Source of the DNA: Craurococcus roseus
GTDB taxonomy: Bacteria > Pseudomonadota > Alphaproteobacteria > Acetobacterales > Acetobacteraceae
Direction of reading: 5' to 3'
NCBI RefSeq assembly: GCF_039523795.1
Contig: NZ_BAAAFZ010000008.1
Span: forward strand, 310,001 to 374,000
Length of the DNA: 64,000 nucleotides
Position 1 is the stretch's first letter, and each line of letters begins with the position of its first letter. A model generated the notes under the pieces. That model was given only the letters and a program-made list of their open reading frames with translations. It had not been told where the DNA came from and made no database searches. The translations under genes were made by a program, and so were the position numbers. This document shows positions 58,268-64,000 of this stretch, in pieces.

Positions 58268-59251
58268 TCACGCAGCCAGCCGTTCCTCCTCGGCTTGGGC
58301 CGCGACGTCGCCCACCAGCAGGAGCGCGGGGCCGCACGTGTGCCACACGGGCGCGCGGGCCACGACGCTGTTGAGCGTCCCGCGCAGCACGCGTTGCGCG
58401 TCCGTGCCTCCGCGCTCGACCAGGGCGGCGGGCGTCCCGGCGGGCAGGCCGGCGGCGACCAGCCCGTCGCGCAGGGCGGCCAGGGTCGTGACCCCCATGT
58501 AGACGGCGAGGGTCTGCCCCGGCCGGGCGAGCGCCGCGAAGTCGAGGTAGAGCCGCCCGTCTCGCGTGTGGCCGGTGGCGAAGGTCACGGTCCGGGCGCG
58601 GTCGCGGTGGGTGAGCGGGATGCCGGTCGCGGCGGCGCAGGCGAGCGCCGCCGTCACGCCCGGCACCACCTCGCACGCGACACCCGCGGCGCGGCAGGCT
58701 TCCAATTCCTCGCCGCCGCGGCCGAAAACGAAGGGGTCGCCGCCCTTCAAGCGCACGACCCGCTTGCCCTCGCGCGCGAGGCGCACGATGAGGGCGTTGA
58801 TTTCGCCCTGCGGCACGCAATGGTTGGCGCGCGCCTTGCCGACGAAGACGCGCTCCGCGCCGCGCCGCGCGAGGTCCAGCACACCCTCTCCCACCAGACG
58901 GTCGTAGACCACGACGTCCGCCTCGCCCAGGAGGCGGAGCGCACGGAGCGTCAGGAGGTCCGTCGCGCCCGGCCCGGCGCCGACGAGGTGGACCACGCCA
59001 GTCAGGCGCGTCTCCGCGCCGCGCCGGGCGTCGGCGAAGGCGGCACCCGCGGCGCGCCCTGCGATGGCGAGATCGGCGGCGGGGCCGGTGAGCGCCGCGT
59101 CGGCGGAGCGGCGGCGGGCAGCGAGGCCCGGCAGGGCGGCGCGGGCGGCCGCCTTGAAGCGGTCTGCCAGGGGCGCGCCGCGGGTGCCGCCTTCGCCGAC
59201 GCCCGGCGCGGCGCGGCCGGTCAGGTCCAGGAACGCTGGGAAGTGTCGCAT
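58268..59251 (-). CDS. cobA: Uroporphyrinogen-III C-methyltransferase; CysG with its Rossmann domain deleted
   Basis: A 327-residue protein. Residues ~86-325 form a complete SUMT domain: VHLVGAGPGATDLLTLRAL, YDRLVGEGVL, VRLKGGDPFVFGRGGEE, VPGVTAALACAAATGIPLTHR and YMGV. It methylates uroporphyrinogen III to precorrin-2 for siroheme, the cofactor of the nitrite reductase upstream. The start MRHFPAFLDLTGR and the linker FKAAARAALPGLAARRR match full-length CysG, but the ~130-residue NAD-binding dehydrogenase/ferrochelatase domain between them is missing. A perfect 46-bp inverted repeat marks the scar. ATG overlaps the nitrate reductase stop (ATGA). Confidence 0.88.
   Translation of the reverse strand: MRHFPAFLDLTGRAAPGVGEGGTRGAPLADRFKAAARAALPGLAARRRSADAALTGPAADLAIAGRAAGAAFADARRGAETRLTGVVHLVGAGPGATDLLTLRALRLLGEADVVVYDRLVGEGVLDLARRGAERVFVGKARANHCVPQGEINALIVRLAREGKRVVRLKGGDPFVFGRGGEELEACRAAGVACEVVPGVTAALACAAATGIPLTHRDRARTVTFATGHTRDGRLYLDFAALARPGQTLAVYMGVTTLAALRDGLVAAGLPAGTPAALVERGGTDAQRVLRGTLNSVVARAPVWHTCGPALLLVGDVAAQAEEERLAA
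59014..59216. repeat. Perfect 46-bp inverted repeat with 111-bp spacer inside cobA
   Basis: The arms 59014-59059 and 59171-59216 are exact reverse complements of each other (46 of 46), separated by 59060-59170. Both arms lie inside the open reading frame and are read through without a stop. The downstream arm in gene sense encodes natural-looking CysG linker (AAFADARRGA), while the upstream arm encodes its reverse complement, PGVGEGGTRGAP, at the site of the missing Rossmann domain. Confidence 0.95.
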
Positions 59252-61902
59252 CAGGCCGGCACGGCCTCCCTCGCGGCGCAGGCCAGCAGCGCGGCGATCT
59301 CCGGCCGGCAGGAGCCGCAGCCGGTGCCGGCGCGCGTTCGTTCCCCGACCGCCGCGACGCTGCGGGCCCCGGCCTCGATGGCGCCGCGGACGCAGGCTTC
59401 CGAGACGCCGTTGCAGACGCAGAGCGTAGGCGAAGGCGGCGGGCCGTCCATTGCGCGGCCGGCGAGCATGGCGGCGACGTTCGGCGTCGCGCCATCCGCG
59501 CCTGGCGCGATCAGCGCCGCCAGCCAGCCGCGCGGCGGCAGGCGGTGGTGCGGGCCGAGGAAAAGCGCCGCGATCAGACGCCCGCCTTCCAGCAGCACGC
59601 CGCGGTGCAGCCCGCCCGCGGCATCCTCCAGCCGCGCCCAGGCGTCGCCGGGCGGGCTTGCCAAGTCGATGAGGCGCGCGAAGGCGCGCTGCGGCTCTTC
59701 CGCCCCGGCCAACTCGTGCCGCCACACGCCGGGCGCCGCCAAGCCGGTCGTGCAATAGGGGGCGAGGCCCGGGCCGAGGTCGGCACGCGCCAGCAGGAAG
59801 CCGTGCCACGCCGGCTCGTAAGCGGAGAGCGCCACCCGCGCCGACTTCAGCGCCGGCTGCCCGCTGACGGGATCAGCCTTCGGCGGCACGGCGTTGTTCA
59901 CCCGCGCGGCCGGAGCGTTGCGCGCCGTCCAGTGCATCGGCGCGAAGGCGGTGCCGCGGCGCTGCCCTGCGTCGTGCCGCAGCCGCAGCACCGCCGCGCC
60001 CTGGGTGCTGGAAACGCGCGCCAGGGCGCCGTCCGGGATGCCGCGCGCGTCCTCCGGGTGGACGGCGAGCAGCGGCTCCGGCGCATGCGCCATGAGCCGC
60101 GGGACGCCGCCGGTGCGGGTCATGGTGTGCCATTGGTCGCGGTAGCGGCCGGTGAGCAGGGTGAGGGTGCCGTCACCGCCATCCGCGGCGCTCTCGCCGC
60201 GCCGAGGCGTGGGGACGAAGCGCGCGCGGCCGGCGGTGAAGCCGCCCGCCGAGAAGAAGCGCTCCCTCGCCGGCCCCTTCGCCGGACAAGGCCAGCGGGT
60301 CGGCGGCATGGCGGCGTACTCGGCGTTCGTCATCGCCGCCAGCCCGGAGATGTCGAAGGCGCGGCGGCCGTCGTTGCCGAGGCCGGTCAACGCCGCGTGC
60401 TCGCGGAAGATGTCGGCCGGGCCGGACCAGGCGAAGGCGTCGCCCCAGCCCAGGCGCGCCGCGACCTGCGACACGATCCACCAGTCCGGCCGCGCCTCGC
60501 CCGCGGGCGGCAGGAAGGCGCGCTGGCGGGAGATGACGCGCTCGCTGTTGGTCACCGTGCCGTCCTTCTCGGCCCAGCCGACGGCGGGCAGGCGGACGTG
60601 GGCGAACTCCGCCGTGTCCGTTTCGGCCACGCAGTCGGACACGGCGAGGAAGGGCGCGCGGCGCAGCGCGTCCCGCACGGAAGAGCCGTCCGGCATGGAC
60701 ACGGCGGGGTTGGTCGCCATGACCCAGAGCGCGCCGATGCGGCCGGCGGACACGGCGCGGAACAGGTCCACCGCCTTCAGCCCCGGCGCGACGGCGATGT
60801 TGGGCGCGCGCCAGTGGCCGCGCACCAACTCCGCCTCGCCCGGCCGCTCCCAATCGAGGTGGCCGGCCAGCATGGTGGCGAGCGCGCCCACCTCCCGCCC
60901 GCCCATGGCATTGGGCTGGCCGGTGACGCTGAAGGGGCCGGCGCCGGGCTTGCCGATGCGCCCGGTCAGCAGGTGGCAGTTGAGGATGGCGTTGGCCTTG
61001 TCCGTACCGGTCTCGGACTGGTTCACCCCCTGGCTCCAGAGGGTCACGGTGCGCTGCGTCGCCGCGAACCAACGGAAGAAGGTGGCGAGGTCCGCCGGGT
61101 CGAGGCCCGTCAGTTCCGCGGCGCGCGGTGCCACGGCGCGCGCGGCGTCGAGCGCGGCTTCGAGGCCCCGCGTGTGCTCGGACACCCACGCGCTGTCCGC
61201 CTGGCCTTCGGCGTGCAGGTGCGCGAGCAGGGCGCCGAACAGCGCGACGTCGGAGCCGGGGCGGAGCGGCAGGTGCAGGTCCGCGCCCTCGCAGGTGGCG
61301 GTGCGGCGCGGGTCCACCACGACGACGCGCATGGAGGGCCGCGTAGCCTTCGCCGCGGCGACGCGCTGGAACAGCACGGGGTGGCACCAGGCGAGGTTGC
61401 TGCCGACCAGCACCAGCAGGTCGGCGCTCTCCAGGTCCTCGTAGACGCCCGGCACCACGTCCTCGCCGAAGGCGCGCTGGTGCGCGGCCACGGCGCTCGA
61501 CATGCACAGGCGCGAGTTGCTGTCGATGTTGGCGGTGCCGAGAAAGCCTTTGGCGAACTTGTTCGCCGCGTAGTAGTCCTCCGTCAGGAGCTGGCCGGAG
61601 ACATATAGCGCCACGCCCCCCGGCCCGCGCTCGGCCAACGCGCGGCGGAAGCCCTCCGCCACCGCGTCCAGCGCGGCGCCCCAGGAGGCGCGCTTGCCGC
61701 GCACCTCCGGGTGCAGCAGCCGGCCCGGCAGCGCGATCGTCTCGCCGAGCGCCATGCCCTTGCTGCACAGGCGGCCGCGGTTGGCGGGGTGGTCCGGGTC
61801 GCCCGCCACCGTGCCATCCGGCGCGGCGAGCACGCCGCAGCCGACGCCGCAGTAGGGGCAGGTGGTACGCGTGAGGCTCCTGGCCGGCGGTGGCACGTCC
61901 AT
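59251..61902 (-). CDS. nasA: Assimilatory nitrate reductase catalytic subunit with C-terminal BFD domain
   Basis: An 883-residue cytoplasmic molybdoenzyme that reduces nitrate to nitrite. The N-terminal [4Fe-4S] cysteines are Cys15, Cys18, Cys22 and Cys46 (CPYCGVGCG ... RLCSKG). Mo-bis-MGD domain blocks include NIDSNSRLCMSSAV (Cys ligand region), SQGVNQSETGTDKANAI and NPAVSMPDG. A C-terminal BFD-like [2Fe-2S] domain has CVCNGV and TGCGSCRPE, giving an extra electron entry site. It starts with ATG sharing one base with the reductase stop (TGATG). Electrons probably come from the flavoprotein encoded just upstream. Confidence 0.93.
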   Translation of the reverse strand: MDVPPPARSLTRTTCPYCGVGCGVLAAPDGTVAGDPDHPANRGRLCSKGMALGETIALPGRLLHPEVRGKRASWGAALDAVAEGFRRALAERGPGGVALYVSGQLLTEDYYAANKFAKGFLGTANIDSNSRLCMSSAVAAHQRAFGEDVVPGVYEDLESADLLVLVGSNLAWCHPVLFQRVAAAKATRPSMRVVVVDPRRTATCEGADLHLPLRPGSDVALFGALLAHLHAEGQADSAWVSEHTRGLEAALDAARAVAPRAAELTGLDPADLATFFRWFAATQRTVTLWSQGVNQSETGTDKANAILNCHLLTGRIGKPGAGPFSVTGQPNAMGGREVGALATMLAGHLDWERPGEAELVRGHWRAPNIAVAPGLKAVDLFRAVSAGRIGALWVMATNPAVSMPDGSSVRDALRRAPFLAVSDCVAETDTAEFAHVRLPAVGWAEKDGTVTNSERVISRQRAFLPPAGEARPDWWIVSQVAARLGWGDAFAWSGPADIFREHAALTGLGNDGRRAFDISGLAAMTNAEYAAMPPTRWPCPAKGPARERFFSAGGFTAGRARFVPTPRRGESAADGGDGTLTLLTGRYRDQWHTMTRTGGVPRLMAHAPEPLLAVHPEDARGIPDGALARVSSTQGAAVLRLRHDAGQRRGTAFAPMHWTARNAPAARVNNAVPPKADPVSGQPALKSARVALSAYEPAWHGFLLARADLGPGLAPYCTTGLAAPGVWRHELAGAEEPQRAFARLIDLASPPGDAWARLEDAAGGLHRGVLLEGGRLIAALFLGPHHRLPPRGWLAALIAPGADGATPNVAAMLAGRAMDGPPPSPTLCVCNGVSEACVRGAIEAGARSVAAVGERTRAGTGCGSCRPEIAALLACAAREAVPA

Positions 61903-63476
61903 CAGTAGACGTCCCGCTGGTAGCGGCCTTGCCGCGCCAACGCGACGATCCAGTCGCGCGCGGCGTCCGCGTTCATGCCGCCTTGTTTCATGGCGATCTC
62001 GCGCAAGGCGGCGTCCACGTCCTTGGCCATGCGAGAGGCGTCGCCGCAGATGTAGAAGCGCCCGCCCTCCTGGAGCCAGCGCCACAGGTCTGCCGCCTCC
62101 TCGCGCATCCGGTCCTGCACGTAGACCTTCTTCGCCTGGTCGCGCGACCAGGCGAGGGAAAGGCGCTCCAGCGTGCCGTCCTCGCGCCAGCCGGCGATCT
62201 CGTGGGCGAAGAGGAAGTCGGTGGCGCTGCGCTGGTCGCCGAAGAAGAGCCAGGTGCGGCCCTTGATGCCCTGCGCGGCACGGTGCTGGAGGAACGCGCG
62301 GAACGGCGCGATGCCGGTGCCGGGGCCGCACATGATGACCGGGACCGCCGGGTCCTCCGGCAGGCGGAAGTGGCTTTCCTGCATGTGGGCGGGCAGCGGC
62401 GCCTCGCAGCGGAAGCCGAGGTGGGCGGACGCCACGCCGTCGCGCGAGCGGCCCCGGAGGCGGGCGCGGACGACGGACACGCACAGATCCACCCGCCCCG
62501 GCGCCGCCAAGGGCGAGGACGCGATGGAGTAGAGGCGCGGCTTCAACCCCGGCAACGACGCCGCCAGGTCCGCGAGCGGCGGGCGCGCGGAGGGGAAGGC
62601 GTGCAGCAGGTCCAGCAGGTCGGCGTCCGCCGGCTCCGCGCCGTCGTCGCCGTCCGCCAACGCGCGCAGCGCCTTCGCCTCGCGCCCGTCGCGGGCGCTG
62701 CCCGCCAGCAGGTCCAGCGTGCGGTCCAGCGGGCGCGCGACGGCGAGGTGCGAGGCGAAGGCCTCGCGCACCGGCCGCGCCTGCCCGTCCGGGCAGGGCA
62801 CCGCTTCGTCGCCGGAGGCGCCAAGGGCGGCCACGCACGCCTCCACCAGCGCCGGGTCGTTCGGGCAGAGGAGGCCGAGGCTGTCGCCCGGCTGGTAGCG
62901 CAGGCCGCTCCCGGCGAGGTCGAGGGACACGTGCCGCACGTCCTTCGCCGAGCCCTCGCCCGTCAGCCGCGCGGCCGAGAGCATCCGGATCGGCACCAGC
63001 TCCGGCCCGGCGGCCTTGGGCTTGGCCTTCGGCGCGGCGGTCGCGGGCGCTTCGGCCACCAGCGCCTTCAGCGCCTTCTGCGTCGCCTTGCCGCCGGGCG
63101 CGCAGAGGCCTAGCGAGGCCTCGGCGCCCGACGCGATGGCCTCCGCGTAGGTCTTGCACACGTAGCCGCACTGGCCGCAGTCGAGCTGCGCCATGGCCGC
63201 CATCAGCCGGCGCGGTCGGGGCTTGCCTTCCGCGAGCTTCAGGCGCTCGTCGAGGCCGAGCGCCGGATCGTGCCAGGGGAAGTCCTCTTCCGGCTCGGGC
63301 GCGGCGGCAGCGGGCGCACCGGCGCCGAGGGACATGTTCTCGGCGCCGCCCATCGCCCCGCCGTAGATGCCGGCGAGGAAGCCGTTCAGCCACGCGCGCT
63401 GCTCGGGCGTGAAGGGGGCGGTGTCGGGGATCAGCGGGACCGGGGGCGCCCCGAAGCTCTGGACGATGGCGTTCAC
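61902..63476 (-). CDS. Fe-S/FAD/NAD(P)H reductase, sulfite-reductase-flavoprotein-like, no flavodoxin domain
   Basis: A 524-residue electron-transfer protein. A four-cysteine Fe-S domain occupies residues ~85-135 (Cys100, Cys103, Cys107, Cys125: LDCGQCGYVCKTY ... LGLCAPGG). A CysJ-like FAD domain follows (YQPGDSLGLL, RLYSIASSP), then a NADPH domain (CGPGTGIAPFRAFLQ, FFGDQRSATDFLF, YICGDASRMAKDV). The FMN flavodoxin domain of CysJ is absent; the Fe-S cluster may take its place. Between nirA and nasA, it likely feeds electrons from NAD(P)H to both. The GTG start overlaps the nirA stop. Confidence 0.88.
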   Translation of the reverse strand: MNAIVQSFGAPPVPLIPDTAPFTPEQRAWLNGFLAGIYGGAMGGAENMSLGAGAPAAAAPEPEEDFPWHDPALGLDERLKLAEGKPRPRRLMAAMAQLDCGQCGYVCKTYAEAIASGAEASLGLCAPGGKATQKALKALVAEAPATAAPKAKPKAAGPELVPIRMLSAARLTGEGSAKDVRHVSLDLAGSGLRYQPGDSLGLLCPNDPALVEACVAALGASGDEAVPCPDGQARPVREAFASHLAVARPLDRTLDLLAGSARDGREAKALRALADGDDGAEPADADLLDLLHAFPSARPPLADLAASLPGLKPRLYSIASSPLAAPGRVDLCVSVVRARLRGRSRDGVASAHLGFRCEAPLPAHMQESHFRLPEDPAVPVIMCGPGTGIAPFRAFLQHRAAQGIKGRTWLFFGDQRSATDFLFAHEIAGWREDGTLERLSLAWSRDQAKKVYVQDRMREEAADLWRWLQEGGRFYICGDASRMAKDVDAALREIAMKQGGMNADAARDWIVALARQGRYQRDVY

Positions 63477-64000
63477 GGCGCGGCGCCCTCGGCGATAGCC
63501 CGCAGCGCGGCCTCGTCGTGGCGGGCGGTGAAGTCCTGGAAGCTCAGCTCGGGCGCCTCCTCCTGCCACGCACGCAGCAGGTTCAGCACCATGGGGTTCA
63601 GCTCGTCGTGGGCGACCTTCGGGCGGACCAGGCGCGCGATCCGCCGCTCCACGCCCGCGCCGCCGCCGACGTGCAGGTCGTAGCCTTCGACCTCCTCGTC
63701 CTCGCCGCGCTCCACCTTGGCGCCGATCAGGCCGATGTCGCCGATGTAGTGCTGGGCGCAGGAGTTGTGGCAGCCGGTCAGGTGGATGTTGATCGGCTTG
63801 GTCACGGTGATGCGGGCGTCGAGGTAGTCCGCCAGCTCCGCCGCGTGCCGCTTGGTGTCGGAGGCGGCGAACTTGCAGCCGGCGTTGCCGGTGCAGGCGA
63901 CGAGGCCGCCGCGCACGTGGCTCGCCTCCCAGCCGAGGCCGAGCGCCGCGACGGCCGCCTGCGCCTCCGGCATCCGCTCGCGCGGGACGTCGGAGATCAG
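63473..64000 (-). CDS. nirA: NirA-like ferredoxin/NAD(P)H nitrite reductase (5' part beyond window)
   Basis: Only the C-terminal ~175 residues are present; the gene runs off the right edge. It carries the siroheme-[4Fe-4S] cysteine pairs ACTGNAGCKFA and TGCHNSCAQH, which bind the bridged cofactor in nitrite and sulfite reductases. It reduces nitrite to ammonium. It is the first gene seen of the coupled nirA, reductase, nasA, cobA operon, so assimilatory nitrite rather than sulfite reduction is preferred. Sulfite reductase CysI remains possible until the N-terminal half is seen. Confidence 0.88.
   Translation of the reverse strand: MISDVPRERMPEAQAAVAALGLGWEASHVRGGLVACTGNAGCKFAASDTKRHAAELADYLDARITVTKPINIHLTGCHNSCAQHYIGDIGLIGAKVERGEDEEVEGYDLHVGGGAGVERRIARLVRPKVAHDELNPMVLNLLRAWQEEAPELSFQDFTARHDEAALRAIAEGAAP

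Noticed and set aside
61903..63393. An N-terminal extension of ~497 residues on the nitrate reductase frame
   Set aside because: It is the out-of-frame shadow of the upstream Fe-S/FAD reductase; the Fe-S motif of NasA begins right after ATG 61902.

Overview
This 64-kb window is very GC-rich chromosomal DNA, densely packed with genes on both strands. Start codons often overlap the preceding stop (TTGA, GTGA, ATGA and CTGA junctions). The gene content suggests a heterotrophic, probably pigmented or light-exposed alphaproteobacterium. It includes the four-gene ligase-associated DNA repair set, HWE/HisKA_2 histidine kinases, an iron-sulfur photolyase, phaB, a PQQ alcohol dehydrogenase and many Bug-type solute receptors. 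The Acetobacteraceae (Roseomonas-like) fit best, but that placement is inference from gene content and base composition only. No rRNA, tRNA, CRISPR array, insertion sequence or prophage was recognised.

Region 1 (1-10 kb) is a DNA-repair island. An ATP-dependent DNA ligase (cut by the left edge) and its associated MBL-fold exonuclease run leftward. The partner DEXH helicase and the PdeM phosphoesterase run rightward, followed by a photolyase and a second phosphoesterase. A PAS histidine kinase and a transglutaminase separate the two halves. Region 2 (10-24 kb) begins with a degenerate ~80-bp tandem repeat array and a Uma2 protein. It then holds an alpha/beta hydrolase, a PQQ alcohol dehydrogenase with a lanthanide-type Asp-Tyr-Asp active site next to a cytochrome c, a leftward operon (SDR, DUF6134, Fe-S photolyase, creatininase family), a SixA phosphatase coupled to a CYTH-CHAD protein, and citrate synthase.

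Region 3 (24-38 kb) mixes metabolism and signalling: an acyl-CoA synthetase, a D-threonine-aldolase-like enzyme, a J-domain protein, a threonine-synthase-like enzyme, an M20 deacetylase, PhaB, a two-domain YciI protein, an EamA transporter and a GAF-PAS-HWE kinase. The last two converge on an 8-copy heptamer repeat. Region 4 (38-47 kb) is catabolic: a Bug receptor, an IlvD/Edd dehydratase and an RraA-type aldolase diverge from a GntR regulator across a near-perfect palindrome. Further Bug receptors, an MFS exporter and a phosphoesterase follow.

Region 5 (47-58 kb) is transport. Two adjacent genes, a 3-hydroxyisobutyrate-dehydrogenase-like gene and a branched-chain substrate-binding-protein gene, carry frameshifts and a nonsense codon and look like pseudogenes. 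Beside them lie a TRAP permease, a TAXI receptor and an Asp/Glu-racemase-family gene, then a complete Liv-type ABC importer. Region 6 (58-64 kb) is a leftward, translationally coupled assimilatory nitrate operon: NirA-like reductase (cut by the right edge), Fe-S/FAD/NAD(P)H reductase, nitrate reductase and a siroheme methyltransferase. That last gene has lost the CysG Rossmann domain and carries a perfect 46-bp inverted repeat at the scar, the most unusual structure in the window.
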